This document shows, piece after piece, positions 1-8,261 of a stretch of DNA of 64,000 bases. Location of the stretch: assembly GCF_004295585.1 (NCBI RefSeq), contig NZ_AP019400.1, forward strand, positions 4,748,001-4,812,000, written 5' to 3'. Position 1 is the stretch's first letter; each line of letters opens with the position of its first letter. The stretch comes from Cohnella abietis (GTDB lineage: Bacteria; Bacillota; Bacilli; Paenibacillales; Paenibacillaceae). The notes below the pieces were generated by a model. It made no database searches and was not told the DNA's origin. It saw only the letters and a list, made by a program, of their open reading frames with translations. The translations under genes and the position numbers were made by a program.

Positions 1-530
1 TCCGCACGTTGCTCACCAAAGCGATCGAGCCCTTCCGTTACTCTCTTGCTTAGCGCGTCGATTAGCTCAGGATGCAGATGATACTCTTGCACGGACTTGA
101 ACGCGATACCTTGCTTACTCGCTTCCTCCTGTGCACGCTTCATATATCCGCCAACACTCATAATTGAATATTGGGGTGTAAGCACGATTCCTATAGCATT
201 CTTAATGCCATCCGCTGCCATTGCAGCTACGCCATCCTCAATATACGGAGCAGCATGCTTTAAGCCTTGATAGCAAATATAAGCGCCTTCGCCGGCAAGC
301 TCATCCAATGTGCGCTGTAGTGCTGCTACCTGAATATTCGTATTTTCACGAAGTGGAAAAACTCCACCAACGATAGAACGGTAACGGCTCGTCAGATCCT
401 CTAGCTGCGCTGCTGAAGGTGGATTCCCTCTGCGAATGTGCGTGTAATAAGTCTCGACATCTTCCAAGCTCTCTGGAGTACCGTAAGACATTACAAGTAC
501 ACCAATAGCATTGTTCACTTGGTCGCTCAA
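1..530 (-). CDS. hemH: Ferrochelatase HemH/CpfC, 5' part only (cut by the left window edge)
   Basis: About 176 N-terminal codons are present; the rest lies beyond base 1. The protein begins with S-D-Q-V-N-N-A-I-G-V-L-V-M-S-Y-G-T-P, the strand-turn-strand opening of ferrochelatases, and continues with YTHIRRG and LTPQYS segments typical of the Gram-positive enzyme. In this group the enzyme inserts iron into coproporphyrin III or protoporphyrin IX on the cytosolic face. The start is TTG at 530-528. It overlaps the hemE stop codon as TTGA, so translation is probably coupled to hemE. The hemE-hemH order matches the Bacillus haem operon. Confidence is high for the family; substrate preference cannot be read here. 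Confidence 0.9.
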   Translation of the reverse strand, partial: MSDQVNNAIGVLVMSYGTPESLEDVETYYTHIRRGNPPSAAQLEDLTSRYRSIVGGVFPLRENTNIQVAALQRTLDELAGEGAYICYQGLKHAAPYIEDGVAAMAADGIKNAIGIVLTPQYSIMSVGGYMKRAQEEASKQGIAFKSVQEYHLHPELIDALSKRVTEGLDRFGEQRA

Positions 531-1582
531 GATGTCACCCCCGCAGAAATTTTATTTTCACTATAAGTATGAACAAATTCCGTTAATTCCTTTAGCTTTT
601 CCAGCGATGCCTCTGGGAACAATCCATGTCCAAGGTTGAAAATAAATCCAGGCTCTTGCATTCCTTCGTCTAGAATTCTTCGAGCGTGCTCATGAATGAC
701 TTCCGAAGGCGCAGTAAGTACATAGGGATCCAGATTGCCCTGAACAGCAAACTTACCACCCGTGCGGCGTCTGCCTTCAGATACGGAAACCCGCCAATCC
801 AACCCAATGACATCACTCTGCAAGCTAGTAAGATGAGGAAGCAATTCTCCTGAGCTTACGCCTGGGAAATAAATTTTCGGCACATCAAGGTCTGAAAGAC
901 TTGCAAAAATGCTTTCCACATGCGGAAGCACAAATTGCTTGAAATCATGCGGTGCCAGCGAGCCTACCCAGCTATCAAACAATTGCACAGCCTTGGCTCC
1001 CGATTGAATATGCGCGCGCAAATAGGTTGCCGCCATATCTGCAAGCTTACCCATCAAGTTATGCCAAACATTCGGATCACTATACATGAGTGCTTTAGTC
1101 CGTATGTAGGATTTGGATGGGCGTCCTTCTATAAGGTAGCTAGCCAACGTGAATGGAGCTCCTGCAAATGATATTAGAGGCACCGTAAGCTCACGCTCAA
1201 GAATCTTAATGGTGTCCAGCACATGCGACAAATCTTTTTCCACATCAATAGGCTTTAAACGCTCAATATCACTCGCGCTACGGATTGGATTATGGATGAC
1301 TGGCCCGACATCCTTGACGATATCAAAATCAATTCCAATCGAAGCTACGGGATTCATAATATCGGAGTATAGAATAGCTGCATCAACACCAAGCTTATGT
1401 ATCGGCATGAGTGTCACTTCAGCAGCGAGCTCCGGCTGCTTGCAAATTTCGAGCAGAGTATATTTTTCTTTTATTTTACGATAATCAGGATCATAACGTC
1501 CGGCTTGACGCATATACCACACAGGCACCCGTTCAACCGACTCTCCCCTGCAGGCGCGTAGAAACAAGTCATTCGTAATCAT
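527..1582 (-). CDS. hemE: Uroporphyrinogen decarboxylase HemE
   Basis: Full-length 351-residue HemE, which decarboxylates the four acetate side chains of uroporphyrinogen III to give coproporphyrinogen III in the cytosol. The substrate-binding RQAGRY motif is at residues 25-30, and the catalytic aspartate is in LYSDIMNP near residue 74. A GAFGTLAS-like loop (here AGAPFTLASYL) and the C-terminal NLGHGLFPE motif complete the family pattern. The ATG at 1582 is preceded by AGAGGA. The stop overlaps the hemH start by four bases, so the two form one operon read toward the left edge. Confidence 0.97.
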   Translation of the reverse strand: MITNDLFLRACRGESVERVPVWYMRQAGRYDPDYRKIKEKYTLLEICKQPELAAEVTLMPIHKLGVDAAILYSDIMNPVASIGIDFDIVKDVGPVIHNPIRSASDIERLKPIDVEKDLSHVLDTIKILERELTVPLISFAGAPFTLASYLIEGRPSKSYIRTKALMYSDPNVWHNLMGKLADMAATYLRAHIQSGAKAVQLFDSWVGSLAPHDFKQFVLPHVESIFASLSDLDVPKIYFPGVSSGELLPHLTSLQSDVIGLDWRVSVSEGRRRTGGKFAVQGNLDPYVLTAPSEVIHEHARRILDEGMQEPGFIFNLGHGLFPEASLEKLKELTEFVHTYSENKISAGVTS

Positions 1583-1719
1583 AGTGTTATCCTCTTCTAG
1601 ACAATAGATTGGTTACTTTCCTTTCATTATGCCCCTTTTGCCCCGCTAGAACAACCTCATGCGCCCTTAGGAGTATGACAATAGTTTGACAAAGGCCATA
1701 ATAGAAGCTTAATCGCTTG

Positions 1720-1728
1720 TGATATACT
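1720..1728 (+). promoter_or_regulatory. Extended -10 promoter candidate for the MFS gene
   Basis: TGATATACT reads as an extended -10 box (TGN followed by TATACT). There is no good -35 at 17 bp; a TTGACA at 1686-1691 is too far away. Transcription starting near 1735 would exclude the upstream ATG at 1719 and supports translation from 1767. Confidence 0.35.
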
Positions 1729-1766
1729 ATCAAGACATAAGAATGGCAGACAAAAAGGAGCAACAA

Positions 1767-2966
1767 ATGCAGCGCTGGAAAATAAATTTGATCGTCCTGA
1801 TGAGCGGAAATTTCCTGGTATTTGCGGGAATGACGATGATTATCCCGTTCCTATCCTTATATTTAAAACAAGATCTTGGGTTAACAGACAATCACGAAAT
1901 TGGTCTATGGGCTGGGTTAATTTTCGCAGCAAATTTCGTTACATCATTCCTATTCCAGCCGTTATGGGGCAAGCTCTCTGATAAATACGGGCGCAAATTA
2001 ATGCTCCTTCGTTCAGGCTTCGGGATGTCCATAGTCATGGTGCTTATGGGCTTCGCTACTGAGCCGTGGCATCTTCTCTTACTTAGAATGCTTAACGGCG
2101 TAATCTCTGGCTATACACCCGCCGCAGTCTCTCTGGTATCCGCAACTACGCCGAAAAATCGTATGGGCTTCGCCATGGGGACACTGCAATCGGGGGGAAC
2201 AGCCGGCGCCATTCTAGGACCGTTCATAGGCGGCTTACTTGCAGACAGCTTTGGCTACCGTCCGATTTTCTACATTACAGGCTCGTTTCTATTTCTTGCC
2301 TCATTTATTTCTTGGCTCATGGTTCGTGAGAACTTCGATCGTTCTGCAGCAGCACTTAAGAAGCAAGTTAGCGTGGTTAAGGGCTTTCGTGACTTAATGG
2401 TCATTCGTCAGCTTCCTGTTCTGCTAACAATCACTTTCCTTATTCAATTTGCGATGTTAAGTCCAATGCCGCTTATGCCGCTTTATGTTCAGGAGCTTCA
2501 TGGTACGACTGAAAATTTGGCCTTCTACGCCGGATTTGTCGGATCGGTAACCGGAATTTCCAATTTAATTAGCGCACCTCTCCTTGGTCGATTAAGCGAT
2601 CGGATTGGTCCAACGCGGATTCTGCTTATTTCACTCGCAGGAGCGGGCGTCATGCTTATTCCACAAGCATTCGTCGGGTCCGTCAGCCAACTGCTAATTT
2701 TCCGCTTTTTATTGGGATGCTTTATGGGCGGATTGATCCCGACAGTCAATTCCCTCATACGCAAGCACACACCAGACGGTATGGAGAGCCGCTCTTACGG
2801 CTTTAACAGCAGTGCTCTTAGCCTTGGTAATATGTTGGGTCCCGTCATGGGTGGTTTATTGTCCGGCTTGATTGGCATCGAGGGATTGTTCATCCTGTCG
2901 GGTATCCTGCTGTTTTTGACCTGTATTTGGGCTACCCGAGCTTTGCGAGCCCGGCGGAGTACGTAG
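1767..2966 (+). CDS. MFS drug-efflux-type transporter
   Basis: A 399-residue, 12-helix major facilitator protein. The loop between helices 2 and 3 carries the family motif A variant GKLSDKYGRKLM, and the matching loop in the second half carries GRLSDRIGPTR. The middle of the first half has GTLQSGGTAGAILGPFIGG, the motif C-like sequence of H+-coupled drug antiporters (DHA1 type). It is probably a proton-driven exporter of an unknown compound. The start was placed at 1767 because AAGGAG at 1755-1760 stands six bases upstream; an in-frame ATG at 1719 has no ribosome site. It is transcribed divergently from hemE and converges on tyrS. Confidence 0.85.
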   Translation: MQRWKINLIVLMSGNFLVFAGMTMIIPFLSLYLKQDLGLTDNHEIGLWAGLIFAANFVTSFLFQPLWGKLSDKYGRKLMLLRSGFGMSIVMVLMGFATEPWHLLLLRMLNGVISGYTPAAVSLVSATTPKNRMGFAMGTLQSGGTAGAILGPFIGGLLADSFGYRPIFYITGSFLFLASFISWLMVRENFDRSAAALKKQVSVVKGFRDLMVIRQLPVLLTITFLIQFAMLSPMPLMPLYVQELHGTTENLAFYAGFVGSVTGISNLISAPLLGRLSDRIGPTRILLISLAGAGVMLIPQAFVGSVSQLLIFRFLLGCFMGGLIPTVNSLIRKHTPDGMESRSYGFNSSALSLGNMLGPVMGGLLSGLIGIEGLFILSGILLFLTCIWATRALRARRST

Positions 2967-3017
2967 GGAATGGGAAATATACTGCTACAAAAAGCCTTCA
3001 AATCCACTCGCTACTAT

Positions 3018-3064
3018 AAAAAGCCTTCAAATCACTCGCTACTACGCGGGATTTGAAGGCTTTT
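3018..3064. terminator. Bidirectional terminator between the MFS gene and tyrS
   Basis: A 15-bp inverted repeat (3018-3033 with 3050-3064) has A and T runs on the two sides, so it can stop both converging genes. Its left arm and following loop are duplicated just upstream at 2989-3016. Confidence 0.8.
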
Positions 3065-3094
3065 CAATTTGATTATGAGAATTTTAATTAGAGA

Positions 3095-4387
3095 CTACTC
3101 AAATTTTACTAAGAAATAATTTTTCTTCCCACGACGCAGAACAACGTATTTACTATGGAGCCGCTGTTCTTGGGTAACGACGAAATCGATAGCGTTTTGT
3201 CTCTGACCATTGATATATACTGCTCCGCTCTCAATATCCTGCCTAGCTTGTCGGCGGGATGGAGCCGCTTGAGCTGCAATGAGAAGATCCATTAACGGAA
3301 TTTCCTCTTCATTAATAACAGTTGTCGGCATGTCTTGAAGCGCCTCTACGAGCTCCGCCTCAGTCAGCAAAGTAACATCTCCCGAGAACAACGCTTCCGT
3401 AATTTTCTCCGCGCTTATGACCGCTTCCTCGCCGTGTACGAGGCGGGTGACTTCACGGGCTAGCTCACGCTGGGCGGCACGCTTCTCAGGACGGGTGCTA
3501 AGCTCTGTCTCTAGCTCGGCTATTTGCCCGCGATCAAGGAATGTGAAATATTTTAAGAACTTGATTACATCATTGTCGTCCGTGTTAATCCAGAATTGGT
3601 AGAACGCATACACCGATGTTTTACTCCGATCAAGCCAGACAGCACCGGATTCGGATTTGCCGAATTTCTTCCCATCACTCTTCGTGACAAGTGGGAGGGT
3701 CATTCCATAAGCGCTGCCTCCGCCCATTTTGCCGATTAAATCAAGACCTGCCGTAATATTGCCCCACTGATCGCTGCCTCCGATTTGCAATGTGCAATTG
3801 TGATCAGTTAGCAGCTTGTAGAAGTCGTAGGACTGTAGGATCATGTAGCTGAATTCTGTAAAAGAGATCCCGTTCGCCAGCCTTGAATCGACCGAATCCT
3901 TCGCCAACATGTAGTTGACGGTAAAATGCTTACCGATATCCCGCAGGAAGGTAATGATGTCCAGCGGCGCAATCCAATCATAGTTGCTTACAAGCTTTGC
4001 TCCATTTGCTTCTTGGTTAAAATCAAGAAAACGGGAAAGCTGATCCTTCAGTCTATTCGTCCATTCCGCAACCGTATCCGCAGTATTCAAGGAACGTTCT
4101 GTCGAGCGACCACTTGGATCACCGATTAGTCCTGTGCCCCCGCCCACTAATGCGATAGGGTTATGACCAGCCTTCTGAAAATGGCGAAGGATTAGCACAG
4201 GAAGCAAGTGGCCGATATGCAAACTATCCGCTGTTGGATCAAATCCGCAATAAAGTACAACCCTTTCGTTGTTGAGCTTCTCTTGAAGTGCTTCGCGATT
4301 AGTCGTTTGATGGATTAAACCTCTGTATTCTAGGTCCTCTAATAAAGCATTAGAGATATTTGCTGTAGCTTGATTAGTATCAGACAT
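3095..4387 (-). CDS. tyrS: Tyrosyl-tRNA synthetase
   Basis: A 430-residue class I synthetase that charges tRNA-Tyr. The HIGH signature is at residues 57-60 (SLHIGHLLPVL), and the KMSKS-loop equivalent is KFGKSESG near residue 240. The tyrosine-binding stretch ILQSYDFYKLL and the GGSDQWGNI motif are present. The last 65 residues form an S4-like RNA-binding domain. The ATG at 4387 follows AAGGAGA. Expression is set by the T-box upstream (4521-4783), whose putative specifier codon is UAC. The gene is the only one in its transcript and ends at the bidirectional terminator shared with the MFS gene. Confidence 0.97.
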   Translation of the reverse strand: MSDTNQATANISNALLEDLEYRGLIHQTTNREALQEKLNNERVVLYCGFDPTADSLHIGHLLPVLILRHFQKAGHNPIALVGGGTGLIGDPSGRSTERSLNTADTVAEWTNRLKDQLSRFLDFNQEANGAKLVSNYDWIAPLDIITFLRDIGKHFTVNYMLAKDSVDSRLANGISFTEFSYMILQSYDFYKLLTDHNCTLQIGGSDQWGNITAGLDLIGKMGGGSAYGMTLPLVTKSDGKKFGKSESGAVWLDRSKTSVYAFYQFWINTDDNDVIKFLKYFTFLDRGQIAELETELSTRPEKRAAQRELAREVTRLVHGEEAVISAEKITEALFSGDVTLLTEAELVEALQDMPTTVINEEEIPLMDLLIAAQAAPSRRQARQDIESGAVYINGQRQNAIDFVVTQEQRLHSKYVVLRRGKKNYFLVKFE

Positions 4388-4475
4388 CTCAATCTCTCCT
4401 TCTCATCTGTGCAGAAATTAACAAGCATAAGCGGCTGACGCCGTCCTTTCACGGCGTTCAACGCGTATGTCGGAG

Positions 4476-4518
4476 ACATATCAGAAAAGTATAGAAAATT
4501 CTATACTTGCTGATATGT
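4476..4518 (-). other. Two-part hairpin between the T-box terminator and tyrS
   Basis: Arms ACATATCAG and CTGATATGT enclose a second stem formed by AAGTATAGAA and TTCTATACTT. A separate small hairpin lies at 4439-4458. Both would appear only in read-through tyrS mRNA, downstream of the T-box terminator, and could act in processing or stability. This function is inference. Confidence 0.55.
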
Positions 4519-4520
4519 AC

Positions 4521-4783
4521 AAAAAAGACCCGTCCTGTCTAAAGACAGGGACGAGTCATCGCGGTACCACCCTAATTGAAAACACGCTTATGCGCATTCT
4601 CCACTCTTGTCAAATAACGGTAGACTACCGTCTTGCCCTTCCGCGCCGGCGCGGTTTCGGATCAAGAAGCTCCAGGACGTAATTCGCGTTTGCTCGTGAA
4701 CCGGCTTGCATCAACCGCCGGCTTTCTGGATCACGTTGTACGAACGCTACTGATTCCCTTCATCACACTTAAGTTTAGTTGTT
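4521..4783 (-). promoter_or_regulatory. T-box riboswitch of tyrS (tyrosine)
   Basis: On the minus strand the conserved T-box sequence AGGGTGGTACCGC lies at 4573-4561. It is followed by a terminator stem (4557-4527) and a run of six U (4526-4521). A long stem I begins with an AGUAG-type motif near 4755. UAC (minus strand, 4681-4679), within GCGAAUUACG, is the likely specifier and matches the tyrosine gene it controls. Uncharged tRNA-Tyr would stabilise the antiterminator and allow read-through. Confidence 0.92.
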
Positions 4784-4789
4784 GGCAAT

Positions 4790-4818
4790 ACTTTATAACA
4801 CTATACCTAATATGTCAA
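4790..4818 (-). promoter_or_regulatory. sigma-A promoter of tyrS
   Basis: On the minus strand, TTGACA (4818-4813) is followed after 17 bp by TAAAGT (4795-4790). The predicted start near 4783 agrees with the 5' end of the T-box. Confidence 0.6.
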
Positions 4819-4841
4819 TTAAGTTGGGCTGTTGCGGGAAA

Positions 4842-5983
4842 ATTAGTCGGCTGGGCTGCTTTATTGCTCACATAAACTGTGCCAATGCTGGGAATTAGTC
4901 GGTGCCTCCGCTTATCTCTTACACAAACTACGCCCATGCAGAGAATTAGTCGGTGTCTCCGCTTATCTCCTCACTCTAGCTACCCCATTGCCGAGAATTA
5001 GTCGGTGCCTCCGCTTATCTTCTCACTCTAACTACTCCATTGCAGGGAATTAGTCGGTGTTTCCGCTTATCTCCTCACTCTAACTACTCCATTGCAGGGA
5101 ATTAGTCGGTGCCTCCGCTTATCTCCTCACTCTAACTACTCCATTGCAGGGAATTAGTCGGTGTCTCCGCTTATCTCCTCACTCTAACTACTCCATTTCA
5201 GGGAATTAGTCGGTGTCTCCGCTTATCTCCTCACTCTAGCTACCCCATTGCCGAGAATTAGTCGGTGCCTCCGCTTATCTCTTACACAAACTACGCCCAT
5301 TCAGAGAATTAGTCGGTGCCTCCGCCTATCTCCTTACACAAACTACGCCCATGCAGAGAATTAGTCGGTGTCTCCGCTTATCTACTCACTCTAGCTACCC
5401 CATTGCCGAGAATTAGTCGGTGCCTCCGCTTATCTCCTTACACAAACTACACCCATGCAGAGAATTAGTCGGTGCCTCCGCTTATCTCTTACACAAACTA
5501 CGCCCATGCAGTGAATTAGTCGGTGTCTCCGCTTATCTCCTTACACATACTGCGCCCATGCAGTGAATTAGTCGGTGCCTCCGCCTATCTCCTTACACAA
5601 ACTACGCCCATTCAGAGAATTAGTCGGTGCCTCCGCTTATCTCCTTACACAAACTACGCTCATGCAGTGAATTAGTCGGTGCCTCCGCTTATCTCCTTAC
5701 ACAAACTACGCCCATGCAGAGAATTAGTCGGTGCCTCCGCTTATCTCCTTACACAAACTACGCCCATGCAGAGAATTAGTCGGTGTCTCCGCTTATCTAC
5801 TCACTCTAGCTGCCCCATTGCCGAGAATTAGTCGGTGCCTCCGCCTATCTCCTTACACAAACTACTCCCATGCAGAAATTTAGTCGGTGTCTCCGCTTAT
5901 CTACTCACTCTAACTACACCTGCGCCGGGATTTAGTCGGTGCCTCCGTTTATCCGCGCACTCAAGCTGCTCAAGTGCCGGAAA
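4842..5983. repeat. Satellite of 22 tandem units of 51-52 bp
   Basis: The core ATTAGTCGG recurs at 4842, 4894, 4945, 4997, 5049, 5101, 5153, 5205, 5257, 5308, 5360, 5412, 5464, 5515, 5567, 5619, 5671, 5723, 5775, 5827, 5879 and 5931. Most units are 52 bp. Three are 51 bp because one C is missing in CTCCTTACAC. The first half of each unit is nearly constant. The second half comes in two types, one with ACACAAACTACGCCCATGCAG and one with CTCACTCTA followed by ACTCCATTGCAG or ACCCCATTGCCG. The outermost units are the most decayed. The 52-bp period leaves no long reading frame. The array sits between the tyrS and serS promoters. Confidence 0.97.
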
Positions 5984-6036
5984 TCCGTGCAATGCGTCGC
6001 ACAATGACTCCCCCCTAACTTCCAAAAACCAGCCCC

Positions 6037-6065
6037 TTGATTGCCACGGATGGCTACGGTATAAT
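6037..6065 (+). promoter_or_regulatory. sigma-A promoter of serS
   Basis: TTGATT (6037-6042), a 17-bp spacer and a perfect TATAAT (6060-6065). It starts about 55 bp after the satellite ends. The transcript would begin near 6072. Confidence 0.75.
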
Positions 6066-6071
6066 ACAGCA

Positions 6072-6277
6072 AAATGAATGATTACATCATGCCTGTGAAG
6101 AGCATCCAACTCGGAGGCGTTCTCGTTAAGGAGCTATACATATTTAGCTCCTAAGTTAACCGTTGCCGCACGTTATCGCGGAACTAAAGTGGATCGGACG
6201 GAAAATCGTTTGATCAATTTGGGTGGCACCGCGAGTAAAAAACGCTCCTCGTCCCATAAAGATGAGGGCGTTTTTTG
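6072..6277 (+). promoter_or_regulatory. Compact T-box leader of serS
   Basis: The conserved T-box segment GGGTGGCACCGCG is at 6221-6233. A terminator stem follows (6241-6253 with 6261-6272) and ends in a U run. Upstream are a GCCT/AGGC-closed hairpin (about 6090-6117) and a GGAGCTA/TAGCTCC hairpin (6134-6153). Only about 150 nt separate the predicted start from the antiterminator, so stem I must be short. Candidate serine specifiers AGC and UCC both occur in the first hairpin, and I cannot decide between them. Confidence 0.8.
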
Positions 6278-6305
6278 CATTTTTATTACAGAGGAGCGCG
6301 GTGGC

Positions 6306-7595
6306 ATGTTAGACATTAAGTGGATTAGACAGCATCATGAGCAAGTTCAGACGGTCGCAGATCAGAAGGGAATTAAGCTATCAATCGCGGAATTGCTAAA
6401 GTGTGACGATGTGCGACGTTCGCTTCTAAATCAATCGGAAACTTTTCGGGAATCCCGGAACAGCCTTTCTCAACAAATCGGCCAGATGGTTGCACAAGGA
6501 AAGCATGACCAGATTGAGCTGACCAAACAGAAGGTCAAAAGAATAAATGACGAATTACTAGAAATAGAAGCTACTCTATCTTCAACGGAAAAACACTACT
6601 TGCAGCTCATGGCGCTTGTTCCGAATGTTGTTTCTCCTGATACTCCTATTGGCCGTTCAGATGCTGACAACGTGGAGTTAAGACGAATAGGCAAACTACC
6701 GGTTACTGATTATGAGCTTAAAAGTCATGTTACATTGGGTGAATGGCATGATATGATCGATCTTCCCCGAGGAGTAAAAGCAGCTGGTACACGTAATTAT
6801 TATCTAAAAGGAGACGGCGTTCTTCTACATCGAGCCGTTCAGCAACTAGCCCTAGATCTGCTGCTCGCAAAAGGCTTCACCCCCCTCGAAGTTCCGCTAA
6901 TGACTCGTTCGGAGGCTCTATACAATACAGGTTTTTTCCCTCTTGGGGAGGAACAAACCTACCGGCTATCGGGGGAAAACAAATGGCTTGTTGGAACATC
7001 GGAAGTCCCTCTAGTAACCTATTACGCCAATGAGATCGTAAATGTTACAGAGCCTATCAAGCTGGCAGCAGCATCCGTATGCTTTCGAAACGAGGTTGGT
7101 TCTTCTGGTAAAGACGTTCAGGGACTCTATCGCGTTCACCAATTTTCTAAGGTTGAGCAGGTCATCCTGTGCGAAGCCGACCCCGATGTATCAGATAACA
7201 TACTAAAGGATATTACTGACAATGCTGAGGAGCTGCTCCAGCTTTTGGAGCTTCCGTACCGTGTTATGGCTGTCTGTACAGGAGATATGTCGCAGAAAAC
7301 CTACAAGCAATATGACATCGAAACATGGATGCCTAGCCGTCAGGCTTATGGAGAAACCCACTCTTCGTCCAATGTGCATGATTTTCAGGCTAGACGCTCG
7401 AACATCCGATATCGCGACGCTGCTGGCAGCTTGAAATTTTGTCACTCACTCAACAACACTGCTGTGGCCAGCCCACGGATCCTCATCCCTCTAATTGAAA
7501 ATCATCAATGCGAGGATGGAACCATTAGAATTCCTACGGCACTACGACCGTACTTGAATGGTAGGGAACGACTGTATCCCAAAAATATGGAATGA
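6306..7595 (+). CDS. serS: Seryl-tRNA synthetase, divergent type
   Basis: A 429-residue class II synthetase that charges tRNA-Ser. Residues 1-105 form the helical tRNA-binding arm. The serine-site TSEVPL is at 231-236, motif 2 (CFRNEVGSSGKDVQGL) at 259-274, and the motif 3 arginine is R391. Motif 3 reads NNTAVASPRILIPLIEN rather than the usual bacterial NGSGLAVGRT form, and motif 2 is followed by YRVHQF rather than IRQHQF. This marks a second SerRS lineage, so a standard serS may exist elsewhere in the genome. The start at 6306 follows GAGGAG; longer frames would begin inside the T-box. Confidence 0.93.
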   Translation: MLDIKWIRQHHEQVQTVADQKGIKLSIAELLKCDDVRRSLLNQSETFRESRNSLSQQIGQMVAQGKHDQIELTKQKVKRINDELLEIEATLSSTEKHYLQLMALVPNVVSPDTPIGRSDADNVELRRIGKLPVTDYELKSHVTLGEWHDMIDLPRGVKAAGTRNYYLKGDGVLLHRAVQQLALDLLLAKGFTPLEVPLMTRSEALYNTGFFPLGEEQTYRLSGENKWLVGTSEVPLVTYYANEIVNVTEPIKLAAASVCFRNEVGSSGKDVQGLYRVHQFSKVEQVILCEADPDVSDNILKDITDNAEELLQLLELPYRVMAVCTGDMSQKTYKQYDIETWMPSRQAYGETHSSSNVHDFQARRSNIRYRDAAGSLKFCHSLNNTAVASPRILIPLIENHQCEDGTIRIPTALRPYLNGRERLYPKNME

Positions 7596-7649
7596 AACTT
7601 CCACATTAGGCACCTCCATTGCTCCTTCAAAGCACCCTTCAACTGAAGA

Positions 7650-7692
7650 ACCCCAAGCCTCAGATCACAACTGACCTGCAGCTTGGGGTCTT
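7650..7692 (+). terminator. Terminator after serS
   Basis: Nine-base arms ACCCCAAGC (7650-7658) and GCTTGGGGT (7681-7689), followed by a short T-rich tail. Confidence 0.7.
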
Positions 7693-7812
7693 TCAGCATA
7701 ATATGCCTCTGTGGCGCCAACAAAACGAAGATGGTTCTAATCGTACTACTTGCTTGGCAGCCGGTTTGAAGTCTGATCAGCAATGTTATTCATCGCTTCT
7801 GCCCTTTCAAAG

Positions 7813-8037
7813 TCTGAAACTCACATACTCCAAACACGGAACATATCGTTAACGAATCCAGCAACTCTTATATGCTCAAAAACTAATTGTTTTATTTTGT
7901 AACGAACTCCACACACCCTATATCCAGCAAAGTAGCCCCATTCCTCCCGAATATTACTCAATAACGCCAATGAAGTTCCTTAGAAATTAAAACAGGTCAT
8001 TTTGTCGGTAATAAACACAATACAATTCGTTAGCTAA
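7813..8037. repeat. Dispersed repeat, intact copy
   Basis: About 225 bp that align almost end to end with the two sequences flanking the IS110 element (41950-42037 and 43811-43950). Shared stretches include TTTTATTTTGTAA, ACGAACTCCA, AAAGTAGC, CCATTCCTCC and TTCGTTAGC. This copy has no insertion, so it shows the empty site, with the junction at 7902-7903. TAACGAAT near the left side and ATTCGTTA near the right side form imperfect inverted repeats. No coding frame is convincing. It lies in the 7596-8261 non-coding gap, whose other contents are two terminators and a short tandem repeat. Confidence 0.85.
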
Positions 8038-8126
8038 AATCACACCGCGTCTTCTATGCGAGATACCATAGACGCTAATCCAAACTTGGTGATGAAGTAC
8101 GCGACGATAGGTAGTTAAAACGTAAT

Positions 8127-8190
8127 GTAGTGGTGTCCCGTAGTGGTGTCCGTAGTGGTGTCCGTAGTGGTGTACCGTAGTGTGTCCCAT
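8127..8190. repeat. Short tandem repeat, about five 12-13 bp units
   Basis: Units of the form GTAGTGGTGTCC follow one another with small length changes. They lie between the dispersed repeat and the oppF terminator. The histidine- and tyrosine-rich frame they create on the minus strand has no ribosome site. Confidence 0.85.
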
Positions 8191-8209
8191 ATGCAATACA
8201 AGACAGCAC

Positions 8210-8249
8210 AAAAAAACGTGTACCGCCGTCAATACGACAGCAGTACACG
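8210..8249 (-). terminator. Terminator of the opp operon
   Basis: On the minus strand a 14-bp imperfect stem (8249-8236 with 8230-8217) is followed by seven U (8216-8210). Confidence 0.9.
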
Positions 8250-8261
8250 CAAATAAAGCTA

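Noticed and set aside
1686..1728. Classical -35/-10 promoter using TTGACA at 1686
   Set aside because: The spacing to TATACT is 31 bp, far more than 16-18; an extended -10 alone is more plausible.
4842..5983. CRISPR array
   Set aside because: Whole 52-bp units are similar; there is no alternation of constant repeat and unique spacer, and no cas gene is in the window.
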